Numbered from the stretch's first letter, positions 47,163 to 56,240 are shown. The stretch: DNA of 64,000 bases from Pseudomonas matsuisoli (GCF_014647635.1 NZ_BMPO01000008.1:207482-271481); one strand, 5' to 3'. Notes: generated by a model not told the origin, from the letters alone. Program-made: numbers and translations.

Positions 47163-48473
47163 ATGATTATTGTCGATACTGCCCTGGCCCGCCGCGAGGC
47201 CGAGGGAAAGCCGATTCGCGTAGGCATGATTGGCGCTGGCTTCCAGGCCAGCGGCATCGCGCTACAAATACTGACGGCGACCAAGGGCATGACGCTCTGC
47301 GCGGTTGCCAACCGAAACATCGCACCGGCCTTCGGCGTATTCGATCAGGCCGGCATTGAGCCCGTACGCTGTGAAACCCAGGCGGAATTGGAAGCGGCCA
47401 TTGCCGCCGGTCGTCCTGCCGTAACGGAAGATGCCGTCGCGCTAGCGAAGGCCGAAGGCCTGGACGCGATCATCGAGGTCACCGGCTCCATCGAGTTCGC
47501 CGCACATGCCATTCTTGCGGCGATCGAAACCGGCAAGCACGTCGTGCAGATGAATGCCGAACTCGATGGCACCATTGGCCCGATCCTCAAAGCCAAAGCC
47601 GATGCCGCAGGCGTGATCTACACGTTCTCCGACGGAGATCAGCCGGGCGTGCAAATGAACCTTTTCCGTTTTGCGGCCGGCCTCGGGGTGCGTCCCGTAC
47701 TGTGCGGAAACATTAAAGGTCTCCATGACCCGTATCGCAATCCAACCACTCAAGAAGCGTTTGCCAAGCGATGGGGGCAGAAGCCCGCGATGGTGGCGTC
47801 CTTTGCGGACGGCACGAAGATTTCGTTCGAGCAGGCCATCGTCGCCAACGGTACGGGCATGCAGGTCGCTCGTCGCGGCATGATTGGCCCCGACTTCTCC
47901 GGCGGCGATCCCGGCGCTCCGCTTACGCCTATCGAGCAAACCGTCGAAGCATTCGAAAAACACATCGACCCGAACGGTCCTGGCATCGTCGATTACGTGG
48001 TCGGTGCGCGCCCAGGCCCCGGCGTATTCGTACTTGGCACCATCGAGAACGCACGCCAGCGTCACTATCTCGAGCTCTACAAGCTCGGCAAGGGTCCGTA
48101 CTACTGCTTCTATACGCCCTATCACCTCTGCCATTTCGAAGTACCGAACTCGGTTGCTCGCGCGGTCCTGTTCCAGGATCCGGTATTGACCCCGGATGGC
48201 GGTCCGAAAGTCGGCGTGATCGCGGTGGCGAAGAAGGACTTGGCCCAAGGCGAAGTCATCGAGGATTTTGGTGGGTACGAAGTCTACGGCGTGGCCGAAA
48301 ACATGGACGAAGTCCGCCAGGAAAACCTGCTACCCATTGGCTTGGCACTTGGCTGCACGCTCAAGCACGGCGTTCCGAAAGACAAGCCGCTTACGTTCGA
48401 CGACGTGATCATACCGCCAGGTCGTCTCGTGGATGAACTCTACGCTGAACAAGAACGCATGTTCGCTCGCTAA
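47163..48473 (+). CDS. NAD(P)-binding oxidoreductase with SAF domain (homoserine dehydrogenase-like)
   Basis: A 436-aa protein. The N-terminal Rossmann region has IRVGMIGAGFQASGIAL (residues 18-34), and the middle resembles homoserine dehydrogenase-like oxidoreductases (IIEVTGSIEFAAHAI, KHVVQMNAELDGTIG). The C-terminal third is SAF-like (GVIAVAKKDLAQGEVIEDF, LGCTLKHGVPKD). Such proteins recur in polysaccharide loci beside rfbF, but the reaction is not known to me. The ATG at 47163 has GGAGG upstream. It is 27 bp before the epimerase-like gene. Confidence 0.8.
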   Translation: MIIVDTALARREAEGKPIRVGMIGAGFQASGIALQILTATKGMTLCAVANRNIAPAFGVFDQAGIEPVRCETQAELEAAIAAGRPAVTEDAVALAKAEGLDAIIEVTGSIEFAAHAILAAIETGKHVVQMNAELDGTIGPILKAKADAAGVIYTFSDGDQPGVQMNLFRFAAGLGVRPVLCGNIKGLHDPYRNPTTQEAFAKRWGQKPAMVASFADGTKISFEQAIVANGTGMQVARRGMIGPDFSGGDPGAPLTPIEQTVEAFEKHIDPNGPGIVDYVVGARPGPGVFVLGTIENARQRHYLELYKLGKGPYYCFYTPYHLCHFEVPNSVARAVLFQDPVLTPDGGPKVGVIAVAKKDLAQGEVIEDFGGYEVYGVAENMDEVRQENLLPIGLALGCTLKHGVPKDKPLTFDDVIIPPGRLVDELYAEQERMFAR

Positions 48474-48500
48474 CCCAAGCGGGCCTTCCGGAGAATTCCA

Positions 48501-49049
48501 ATGAAGTTTCACAAGACCCAACTGAACGATGCCTGGCTGATCGAACTGGAAAAACGCGGCGACGACCGTGGCTTCTTCGCACGCACGATGTGCCAGGAAG
48601 AGTTTGCCAAACACGGAATGGTTACATCCTTCGTTCAGCAGAACATGTCGGTCTCTGCACACAAGGGCACTCTGCGTGGGCTGCATTACCAGATGCGTCC
48701 TTATGCGGAAGCGAAGCTCATCCGCTGCCTACGCGGCGCGATCATCGACATCATCGTCGACATTCGTGAGGAGTCTTCAACCTACCTGCAGCATCAGGCA
48801 TTCGAGCTGACCGATAGCAACATGCACCAGCTATACGTACCGCCGGGCTTTGCGCATTCGTTCCAAACCCTGACGGACGATGTCGAAGTCAGCTACCTCG
48901 TGTCCTCGCCTTACACGCCTTCTGCAGAACGCGGCTTGCGCTACAGCGATGAAAAGCTCGGTATCCAGTGGCCGCTGCCAGTGACCACCATTTCAGATAA
49001 AGATGCCGCTTGGCCTCTGATTGCGGAAAGAACCGAACCCCTTTTCTGA
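48501..49049 (+). CDS. RmlC-like sugar 3,5-epimerase
   Basis: A 182-aa cupin-fold enzyme of the dTDP-4-dehydrorhamnose 3,5-epimerase family. The catalytic-base histidine is in LRGLHYQ (His62). FVQQNMSVSAHKGTLRG, PPGFAHSFQTL and the C-terminal GIQWPLP are typical. rmlA, rmlB and rmlD are not nearby, and the cassette starts with a CDP-glucose synthase. It therefore probably epimerises a 4-keto CDP-sugar. GGAGAATTCC precedes the ATG. It ends the cassette. Confidence 0.88.
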   Translation: MKFHKTQLNDAWLIELEKRGDDRGFFARTMCQEEFAKHGMVTSFVQQNMSVSAHKGTLRGLHYQMRPYAEAKLIRCLRGAIIDIIVDIREESSTYLQHQAFELTDSNMHQLYVPPGFAHSFQTLTDDVEVSYLVSSPYTPSAERGLRYSDEKLGIQWPLPVTTISDKDAAWPLIAERTEPLF

Positions 49050-49070
49050 TCAATAAACGGTAGCGGCACC

Positions 49071-49096
49071 TAAGGGACTTCTTCGTGAGTCCCTTA
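49071..49096 (+). terminator. Terminator after the CDP-sugar cassette
   Basis: TAAGGGACT (49071-49079) pairs with AGTCCCTTA (49088-49096) around an 8-nt loop and is followed by TTTATTTAAT. It is 22 bp after the RmlC-like stop. Confidence 0.75.
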
Positions 49097-49280
49097 TTTA
49101 TTTAATAGGGTTTGAATCCATTCCTGGGCGCTGTATCTATAGATGCATTTGAAGAAAGACAGCACTCATTTCCTGCACATTATCTCGTCTTTTCGCCCAT
49201 CTCTAACGGCTAGTCCTTTTTCAAGCGGCTCGTTCAAAAATTGATTCTGACGAACGTTTATACGACCTTATTTTTTTCAA

Positions 49281-49309
49281 AAAAAAGCCCGGATAGTCCG
49301 GGCTTTTTT
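49281..49309. terminator. Bidirectional rho-independent terminator
   Basis: AAAAAAGCCCGGA (49281-49293) pairs with TCCGGGCTTTTTT (49297-49309) around TAG. With A- and T-runs on both sides it serves the convergent CDP-sugar cassette (+) and glycosyltransferase (-). Confidence 0.93.
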
Positions 49310-49341
49310 GGATACGCATCATCTATTTCATTGCAACAGAC

Positions 49342-50370
49342 TCAAGCACTTTGAAGCACGCCGACCATTTGCGGCACTTCGATCTCGCGCGGGGCAAAGT
49401 CACGCGTTTCAGGAACAGCCGGAATAAAAGGCGAACTCACCGTTATACCCAGCGTTTCCAGCGGTGCATCTGCAGCCTCAATATTAGGGTTGAAGCCAAA
49501 ACTGGAAAAAAGCCCCTGCATGACTACGAATGCCTTAGTGAATTCGCCTGCGACCATCAACTTGCTGGAGAGCCTCAATTGTCGCCAGGTGAACGTCACT
49601 AGTTTTCGCGTACGGCCATACTTGCGCAGCATATAGGCCTGATTGCGGATGAAATGACGGTGATAGCGAATACGAGCAGGGTTTTCTTCAGTAAGAATAC
49701 TCAGCGTCCCTCCCTTCTGACGAAGGTGCTGGACTTTGCTCGAACCCACGAGGAACCCAGGTGCCTTGCGACTGATACGGGTCGTGAACTCGGAATCTTC
49801 ACCCCATATGTACATCGCGGCCATGGGTACACCGTGCTCTTGCAGAACATGCCGTGGCACGAGAATAGAAACGAACGTCGCCCGCGAAACAGGCACCATC
49901 CCGTGCTCGACAAGTGCCGGCCAACCCTCGTAACCCATCTTGTTCAAACGATGGTCGCAGTCTGGAGAGTTGGTGATTTCGCCCTCTTCCGTAAATGCAG
50001 TGGACAATACGAAAGAATGATCTACCTCTTTGCGATTTAGCAGACTTTCAGCATTGGTCAGCTGCTCGAGCGCATCCGGATCAGGAATAACATCGTCGTC
50101 CATCATCCAGACGTAGTCGGCTCCCTGCTGATAGGCCAAACGAAAGCCTGCATTGAAGCCACCCGCGGCGCCAACATTCTTAGATAGAACGAAGAATTTC
50201 AACCCAGGAAATGCCGCGCTTTGCAACATTTGCTCGGTACCATCGGTACTCGCATTATCTACGACAATAACGCCATCGCATGGGCGTGTTTGAGCGTAAA
50301 CCGCTCTAAGGCAGCGCTCCAGGAGTTCCTTTCGATTATAAGTCAGGACTACAGCGTAGATTTTCTGCAT
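49342..50370 (-). CDS. Family 2 glycosyltransferase (GlfT2-like)
   Basis: A 342-aa GT-A enzyme. IYAVVLTYNRKELLERCLRA is the start, VIVVDNASTDGTEQ binds the nucleotide, and YVWMMDDDVIPDPDAL holds the metal-binding DDD. A later WGEDSEFTTRI gives the ED catalytic motif. The C-terminus (about 240-342) is non-catalytic. Galactofuranosyl- and rhamnosyltransferases share this form. It is oriented against all other polysaccharide genes and flanked by AT-rich spacers. It probably uses the sugar made by the cassette it faces. AAGGAAGG precedes the ATG. Confidence 0.88.
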   Translation of the reverse strand: MQKIYAVVLTYNRKELLERCLRAVYAQTRPCDGVIVVDNASTDGTEQMLQSAAFPGLKFFVLSKNVGAAGGFNAGFRLAYQQGADYVWMMDDDVIPDPDALEQLTNAESLLNRKEVDHSFVLSTAFTEEGEITNSPDCDHRLNKMGYEGWPALVEHGMVPVSRATFVSILVPRHVLQEHGVPMAAMYIWGEDSEFTTRISRKAPGFLVGSSKVQHLRQKGGTLSILTEENPARIRYHRHFIRNQAYMLRKYGRTRKLVTFTWRQLRLSSKLMVAGEFTKAFVVMQGLFSSFGFNPNIEAADAPLETLGITVSSPFIPAVPETRDFAPREIEVPQMVGVLQSA

Positions 50371-50391
50371 GGTAACCTTCCTTGAAAAACC

Positions 50392-50397
50392 ATTATA
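50392..50397 (-). promoter_or_regulatory. Consensus -10 box of the glycosyltransferase gene
   Basis: On the minus strand a perfect TATAAT lies 22 bp before the ATG, giving a short leader that carries the AAGGAAGG ribosome site. No good -35 is found at 16-18 bp; a TTGATA at 50409-50414 is too close. An activator or an AT-rich UP element may compensate. Confidence 0.45.
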
Positions 50398-51367
50398 GAA
50401 ATTGGGGCTATCAATCGATCATGCGACTTGATCACCCGCCACGGCATGACCGGCGGAGTGACAATACGGTGACACGGCATTTTAAAAACCACGAGTTTTG
50501 CGATGCACTAGCTCTCTGACCTCAGGTGCGCGCCAACCGTTTCGTTGAAAGTGCCGTCCGCTCGTCAGATTCGGAATGGGCCGCCCTTTTTGTCGCAAAT
50601 AAGCGCCCAAGGAAAGCGGTAATGCATCGGACCAGGGGTATAGTTTCGGAGATGCAAAATCGATCACACGCCTGGCGTTAAGGCGGCAACACCGCCTCGG
50701 CCCCCCTTGAAAGCGTGTTACAGATTTCCCATCAGGACGTCATTAAGGGCCCGAAACGCGCCTTTTCCGTTCGCTGGATTTGTTGCAGATCAATGAACTT
50801 TCGTTTTGCCTGACGAGTCCACTACGGCATAGGCAAACATAGCCAGTGAAGTGCCATTAGACCGCTGTATTGGTGGGATACCGCAAGGAGTGCGCATGTA
50901 TCAAATGACAAAGGATCGCGACCCTCATCGTTTATCGATTTGGCCTACCCGCTCTGCTACGCGCCAATCGCCTTACGCCGCCCATCTCACGACGTCTTCT
51001 CCCAGAAAATACGCTTCGTTCCATAGTGTCCACATGGCCGTCGGCGCCGCCCTGGCCCGAGCCGCGCCAGGCCGCCCTGTTTATGGCTGGAAAAGAATGG
51101 AGCTCCGGCACGATACACCTGGCCAAACGGTCCCGCGCATCGTCATGAATGCGCCCTCGCCGAGCGAACGAACGCCTCATCCCCGGCCCAGCCAACTTCA
51201 GAGCTCTCTTTAACGCCGACCTTAAGTGAAGAACTGGCGCCGAACGGTGACGCGCCTGCGGCACCTTTGCCCGACCCTGCTGTCGTACATGCGCTCCCAC
51301 TGGAGCCGCGTGGAAGATGGCGAATATGGAATTCATCTTCGACAGTGCAAACCATAGGACGTTGATC
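50398..51367. other. About 1 kb without recognisable genes upstream of the exopolysaccharide operon
   Basis: Open frames in this stretch (for example 50482-50667 on the minus strand from GTG, and 50851-51213 on the plus strand) lack ribosome sites and known families. A small hairpin AGGCGG-CAACA-CCGCCT lies at 50681-50697. The region must hold the exopolysaccharide operon promoter and probably regulator binding sites. I cannot place the start point by eye. Confidence 0.45.
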
Positions 51368-51832
51368 ATGCGCAAGACCGCAGTAGCCATCGCAATAACC
51401 ATGGCATTGGTATCCGCTCCATCATTCGCTCAAACGAAGTCGTCGACGCAGTGCGAATCCACTGCACAGGCCTATGTGCCAATCAATGCAAACGACGAAG
51501 TACTCGGCAAAGCCGTGACTAATTGGATTGTTACCTGCGGTCATTCCGCCGCCGACATCGTTGGCGCTGCTGTGTCGCAGTATCCAGATCAGGCAGTTGT
51601 CATCGCAAAAGCGGCATTTGCGGCGGCGCCAGATCAACTAAACGAAATTATCGAGGTCATAGCCAGCCAAGCGCCGGATCAGGTCGAGCTGGTCGTTGCG
51701 GCATTGACCGAAGATCTTCCGACCGCCGCGGGTGCGTCGCAGTCCCAATTCGAGCGTGGCCAGGGGTTAAACCTGCCAGCGGGCGGATCGGGTGGCGGCT
51801 CGGCAATTCGTGCGACAGCCAGCGCAAGCTAG
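51368..51832 (+). CDS. Small exported protein with tandem 15-residue PDQ repeats
   Basis: A 154-aa protein with a signal peptide cleaved after about residue 21 (MRKTAVAIAITMALVSAPSFA). Two cysteines (29 and 57) could form a disulfide. Residues 57-116 are about four tandem 15-residue helical repeats; PDQ recurs exactly at 73-75, 88-90 and 103-105. The tail (132-154) is rich in Gly, Ser and Ala. I recognise no named family. It is the first gene of the exopolysaccharide operon, 46 bp before the barrel gene, so an outer-membrane or periplasmic accessory role is likely. Confidence 0.75.
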   Translation: MRKTAVAIAITMALVSAPSFAQTKSSTQCESTAQAYVPINANDEVLGKAVTNWIVTCGHSAADIVGAAVSQYPDQAVVIAKAAFAAAPDQLNEIIEVIASQAPDQVELVVAALTEDLPTAAGASQSQFERGQGLNLPAGGSGGGSAIRATASAS

Positions 51833-51878
51833 GCCGCTCGCCAGCCACACCTCCAACTCAGCAGAACGGACTCCAATA

Positions 51879-53093
51879 ATGAAGTTACCTAAATTTCTCG
51901 CCCTCTCGGTCGCCGGCGCCGTATCGGCAAATGCCTGGGCTATCGACGAACCCCGTAGCATGAACATCTGGGGATTCGAGTTCACCCCAACGTTGGCGGT
52001 CAGCGAGTCGTATGACGACAACATTCGTGCCTTACGGGACGAAGAAAAGACGTCTTCTTGGATTACGAGCATCAACCCGACGTTCTTGCTCAGCGCAGAA
52101 GACCGAAACAGCGCCTACCAGCTCGAATATAGCTTCAACAGTGATATCTACCATTCGGATTCCGAAGCCACGAATACCGATCACCATTTGGTGTTTCGCA
52201 GCATCATGGAGTTCACCTCTCGCCACCGCCTGGCATGGAACCTCCAATACCATCGCGTCGAAGAGGTCGCTGATGTTTTCTATTGGGAGAACGACAACCC
52301 AGTCGACGGCGATAACAGCACCGAGTACGTCGTTTCCGATGACGAGAACGACAAGTTCAGCCGTTCGATCGCGGGTGCCACCTACACGTTTGGCGCGCGC
52401 GAGGCACGCAATCAGATCGAAGTCGGCGCGAACTATGAAGCGCGTCGCTACTTCAACGGCGGCGGGCTCAATGACGACCGCGAGTTCGACAGTGTTCAGT
52501 TGAATACCGTCTGGTACCACGCGCTTGGCGCTCGTACCAAGACGCTGCTCGAGGGCCGTGTCACTGACTACGACTATGTGAACGATACCTCTCGGCGCAG
52601 TAGTACGAACTATGCGTTGCTGGGTGGTGCGACTTGGGATGCGACAGCAAAGACCAAGGGCAACATCCGCCTAGGCGCCCAACGAAAGAACTTCGAAGAC
52701 AGCACTCGCAGCGACTACACCACTCCGATGTGGGAAGCGAGCGTTTCCTATAGCCCTCGCACTTACTCCACGTTCACGCTTGCAAGCCGTCGGGCATTTG
52801 ACGAAGGCGACGATGGCGCTAGCACTGTTCGCAACCAGACCACATCACTGGGCTGGAAGCACGAGTGGTCGCCGTTCATCCGCACCGAACTCGAGTACCG
52901 TCTTGCAGACCGGGAATACAAAAGCAGCGGGCGTAACGATGATCTAACTGGCTACGGCGCGGGCGTTATTTATTCCCCGGTTCGCTGGGTCGACGTCTCG
53001 CTTGGCTACCGCCGCCTGGATAACGATTCCAACGACGCAAGACGCGACTACACACGCAACATCTACCTGCTGGGCCTCGAGCTCAGTCTCTGA
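51879..53093 (+). CDS. Outer-membrane beta-barrel protein of the exopolysaccharide operon
   Basis: A 404-aa protein with a signal peptide (MKLPKFLALSVAGAVSANAWA). Alternating hydrophobic and polar strands run throughout, ending in an aromatic/hydrophobic C-terminal strand (NIYLLGLELSL) typical of BAM substrates. It looks like the putative beta-barrel porin 2/EpsL group found in exopolysaccharide operons. No Shine-Dalgarno of note precedes the ATG. It may form or modify the outer-membrane export route together with the Wza-like protein downstream. Confidence 0.82.
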   Translation: MKLPKFLALSVAGAVSANAWAIDEPRSMNIWGFEFTPTLAVSESYDDNIRALRDEEKTSSWITSINPTFLLSAEDRNSAYQLEYSFNSDIYHSDSEATNTDHHLVFRSIMEFTSRHRLAWNLQYHRVEEVADVFYWENDNPVDGDNSTEYVVSDDENDKFSRSIAGATYTFGAREARNQIEVGANYEARRYFNGGGLNDDREFDSVQLNTVWYHALGARTKTLLEGRVTDYDYVNDTSRRSSTNYALLGGATWDATAKTKGNIRLGAQRKNFEDSTRSDYTTPMWEASVSYSPRTYSTFTLASRRAFDEGDDGASTVRNQTTSLGWKHEWSPFIRTELEYRLADREYKSSGRNDDLTGYGAGVIYSPVRWVDVSLGYRRLDNDSNDARRDYTRNIYLLGLELSL

Positions 53094-53107
53094 CACCCGG
53101 CGGGAAC

Positions 53108-53131
53108 GAAGGACCGTATCCACGGTCCTTC
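53108..53131 (+). other. Perfect intergenic hairpin after the barrel gene
   Basis: GAAGGACCGT (53108-53117) pairs with ACGGTCCTTC (53122-53131) around ATCC, followed by TATCCTCG. Stem is 10 bp without mismatch, but there is no T-run. It could be a partial terminator or an mRNA stabiliser. Confidence 0.6.
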
Positions 53132-53193
53132 TATCCTCGCCGTAAATATCGCCGGCTCCAGTGAGAAATACCCGTCAAGGAGGGAATGTTTCC

Positions 53194-53730
53194 ATGTCTA
53201 TGAAGACTGTCATACGAGCTATATCGCTCTTGTTCATGTTGTGCGCCGCGGGCTTAAGCCATGCGAATGCGCAATACAAGCTCAGCTCCGGCGATATCCT
53301 GAAGATCAATGTGTTCGGGGAACCGGACCTGAGCTTCGAGGAAATCCGCCTGAACGATGCAGGCACATTCACCTACCCCTTCATTGGCGAAATTGACGCC
53401 AGCGGCAAGACGCCAGGGCAGATCCAGCGCCTGATCAGCGAAGAATTGCAGAAGGGCTACCTGGTAGACCCGCGCGTTTCGGTGAGCGTCATCACGTATC
53501 GCGAGTTCTATATCAGCGGTGAAGTCAAAACGCCCGGCGGTTACCCCTACCAGCCTGGCCTCACCCTGGATCGTGCCATTGCGTTGGCAGGCGGCCTGAC
53601 AGAGCGAGCGTCCACCAAACGAATCAGCATCATCCGTGGCTCGGATTCCGATCGAAAGATCGAGAAGGCCACGCTTAGCAGCCAAGTTCATCCTGGCGAC
53701 ACGATCACCATCGAGCAGGGATTCTTTTGA
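53194..53730 (+). CDS. Polysaccharide export outer-membrane/periplasmic protein (Wza/GumB family)
   Basis: A 178-aa polysaccharide export protein with a signal peptide (to about residue 26). A Poly_export domain follows (YKLSSGDILKINVFGEPDLS, TFTYPFIGEIDASGKT), and then an SLBB-type domain (FYISGEVKTPGGYPYQPGLT). No lipobox cysteine is seen and it is shorter than Wza, like the minimal GumB/EpsA-type proteins. It may need the separate barrel protein to cross the outer membrane. The ATG at 53194 has AAGGAGGGA upstream. It overlaps the kinase gene by one base. Confidence 0.9.
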   Translation: MSMKTVIRAISLLFMLCAAGLSHANAQYKLSSGDILKINVFGEPDLSFEEIRLNDAGTFTYPFIGEIDASGKTPGQIQRLISEELQKGYLVDPRVSVSVITYREFYISGEVKTPGGYPYQPGLTLDRAIALAGGLTERASTKRISIIRGSDSDRKIEKATLSSQVHPGDTITIEQGFF

Positions 53731-55949
53731 TGAACAGCCCCGTGCGCACTGACCTGCCCTGGCAGGTGCAATCGTCCGAAGACGATAGCGACTACATTGA
53801 TTTAAAGCGTATCTGGCGGGCAATCTGGTCACGCAAGTTCAGCATCTTGTCACTCGTGGCCATCATCACGCTATTGGCCAGCCTCGTCGTCATGAGCATG
53901 GCTCCGACGTACAAAGGCACAAGCTCGATAATCATCGAGAACAAGAACAGCCAGGTCATCAATTTCCAGCCGACCTATGACAGCAGCGGCCAGATCAGCG
54001 AATACCTGCAAACCCAGCTTGGGCTCATTCAAAGCCGCGGCGTGGCAGAGCGCGTCGTACGCGAACTGAATCTGACCGAGCACCCTGATCTCGACCCGCG
54101 CCAGCAACCCGCTCCACTGATCAACTTCTCCGGCATGCTCAAATGGGCCCAGAACCTGTTCAGCTCGGACGACGAGTTCAGCGGTGACAAGCCTGCCACC
54201 GAAGCCGAGATATTCGACCAGGTCGTCAATGCACTGATGCTGCGCACCTCCGCGTACGTCGAGGGCAAGGGTCAACTGGTCTACATCACCGTCGAGATGG
54301 GCGACAGCCTGAGCGCCGCCGCCGCAGCCAATGCCTTGGCCCAGAATTACATCGACAGCCAGCTCGAGTCGCAGATGGAAATGTCCATGTCCTCCTCGAA
54401 CTGGATGAACAGCCGTCTCACCGAACTCAGAAGCGAACTGCAAACCTCCGAAGATCGCCTGCAAGCCTATCGCGAAGCAGAAGGCCTGGTGGACGTCGGT
54501 GGCGTTTCGACCATTAGCGCTAACGAGCTGTCGCTGACCGGTGATCGGATGATCGACGCCGCCCGCCAGCGCGCTGAAGCCCAAAGCCAGTACGACCAAG
54601 TACGTCGCATGGAAGGCGGCGGCTGGGAGCGCCTTGCGAGCATTCCGGCGGTCCTGGGTCACCCGCTGATTCAACAGTTCAAAGCCGAGCAAGCACGTGC
54701 CCGTGCCCAGGTAGACGAAGCGTCTCGTCGTTACGGTGATCGCCACCCTGCGATGGTCGCGGCGCGTACCGAGTTGAATGCTGCAACGGCCAGCCTCAAG
54801 GCGCAGGTCGAGCAAGTGGTTGCCGGTATCGAGCGTAACTATCAGCTGGCGCAAGCCAACGAGCAGTCGCTGCGTGCCTCGTTCAACAAGAACAAGGACC
54901 AAATCCAAGACATCTCGCGCAAAGAGTTCAAGCTTCGCGAACTGCAGCGTGACGTGGACAGCAACCGTCAGCTCTACGACACCTTCATGACCCGCCTGCG
55001 TGAAACCGCAGCGACCGCAGACATGAACACCACCAACGCACGCATCGTCGACAAGGCCATTCCGCCTTCGAAGCCAAGCGCGCCGAACAAGCAGCTGATC
55101 ATTGCCGTCGCGTTCGCGCTGTCCTTGATCATCGGTGTGATTGCCGCATTGGCACTGGACGTTCTGAACAACACGTTCAAGAGCACCGACGACATCGAGT
55201 CCAAGCTTAATCTTCCAGTGTTGGGCATCCTGCCGCTGGTCAGCCGGAAGCAGGCCAAGCAGGTTCAGCATCTGTTTGAGAAAGGCGAAGACAAACGCTT
55301 CTGCGAGGCGGTCCGGACCATTCGTACCAGCATTACCCTTGCCGACATGAACAGTCCGAAGCAGGTCATCGTCGTAACCTCTTCTGTTCCTGGTGAAGGC
55401 AAGAGCTCGGTTGCAGCCAACCTCGCGTTCGCTATGGGCCAGCTGCACAAGGTGCTGCTGATCGACGCGGACATGCGTCGCCCGACCATTGCCAAGAACT
55501 TCGATTTCCCAGCAGGTACGCCGGGTCTGGCGAATCTGATGGCAGGGACAGCGAAGGCCGACGATTGCATCCGAACCGTTGGCAACATCGATATCTTGCC
55601 GGCTGGGGTCGTTCCGCCAAACCCACTGGAGCTGCTGGCGTCACCACGCTTCGCCAAGTTCCTGGAAATGGCCAAGGGGCATTACGAGCGCATCATCATC
55701 GACTCCCCACCAAGCCAGGCAGTCAGCGACTCCGTGCTGCTCTCGACCGTCGCAGACTCCGTGGTCTTCGTCGTGAAGTCGGAAGCGACGTCTATCCCGC
55801 TGGTACAGCGGAGCATTGGTCAGTTGCTGCAGAACAACGCCTCGATCACCGGCGTGATTCTGAATCAGGTGGACATCAAGAAAGCCGCCAAATACGGCAA
55901 GTACGTCGGCTACTACGACCACCACGGCTACAGCGAGGCCAAGGCCTAA
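53730..55949 (+). CDS. Wzc-like polysaccharide co-polymerase and tyrosine autokinase
   Basis: A 739-aa protein. An N-terminal Wzz domain has a transmembrane helix at about 40-60, long periplasmic coiled coils (about 200-420) and a second helix near 450-470. The cytoplasmic BY-kinase domain has Walker A PGEGKSS with Lys558, Walker A' LLIDADMRRPT and Walker B RIIIDSPP. The C-terminal tail is tyrosine-rich (YGKYVGYYDHHGYSEAKA). It controls chain length and export by cyclic autophosphorylation. No Wzb phosphatase gene is in the window. Confidence 0.94.
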   Translation: MNSPVRTDLPWQVQSSEDDSDYIDLKRIWRAIWSRKFSILSLVAIITLLASLVVMSMAPTYKGTSSIIIENKNSQVINFQPTYDSSGQISEYLQTQLGLIQSRGVAERVVRELNLTEHPDLDPRQQPAPLINFSGMLKWAQNLFSSDDEFSGDKPATEAEIFDQVVNALMLRTSAYVEGKGQLVYITVEMGDSLSAAAAANALAQNYIDSQLESQMEMSMSSSNWMNSRLTELRSELQTSEDRLQAYREAEGLVDVGGVSTISANELSLTGDRMIDAARQRAEAQSQYDQVRRMEGGGWERLASIPAVLGHPLIQQFKAEQARARAQVDEASRRYGDRHPAMVAARTELNAATASLKAQVEQVVAGIERNYQLAQANEQSLRASFNKNKDQIQDISRKEFKLRELQRDVDSNRQLYDTFMTRLRETAATADMNTTNARIVDKAIPPSKPSAPNKQLIIAVAFALSLIIGVIAALALDVLNNTFKSTDDIESKLNLPVLGILPLVSRKQAKQVQHLFEKGEDKRFCEAVRTIRTSITLADMNSPKQVIVVTSSVPGEGKSSVAANLAFAMGQLHKVLLIDADMRRPTIAKNFDFPAGTPGLANLMAGTAKADDCIRTVGNIDILPAGVVPPNPLELLASPRFAKFLEMAKGHYERIIIDSPPSQAVSDSVLLSTVADSVVFVVKSEATSIPLVQRSIGQLLQNNASITGVILNQVDIKKAAKYGKYVGYYDHHGYSEAKA

Positions 55950-55961
55950 GAGCCTCGCTAT

Positions 55962-55990
55962 GGTTCGCCTGCCCGCACGGCAGGCGAACC
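55962..55990 (+). other. Perfect 12-bp hairpin after the kinase gene
   Basis: GGTTCGCCTGCC (55962-55973) pairs exactly with GGCAGGCGAACC (55979-55990) around CGCAC, 12 bp after the stop. There is no T-run. It is one of several perfect hairpins between exopolysaccharide genes. The rest of the spacer up to 56240 holds no gene. Confidence 0.65.
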
Positions 55991-56240
55991 TGATTCTGCA
56001 GAGCGGGTTCCAAGGCGCACTAGCCCCAGATACGCAGACTCAATGCCCTAGCAATTCAAGATTTTCGCTTACCTGCCTTTTTGAACGACGTGACGAGCAT
56101 ACCCGTTCGTCGGTATCGGCGATGGCCTCGAAAAGTGGTCATTTGTTCAGGAGACTCTTGGATCGCCTGCTCTAGACGCTCGATTAGTCGGAAGCATCAC
56201 TCAAAAAACACACGACATGGACGAACAGCGGGAACCAGTC

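Noticed and set aside
53871..55448. Long open frame antisense to the tyrosine autokinase gene
   Set aside because: It is a complementary-strand artefact of high third-position GC content.
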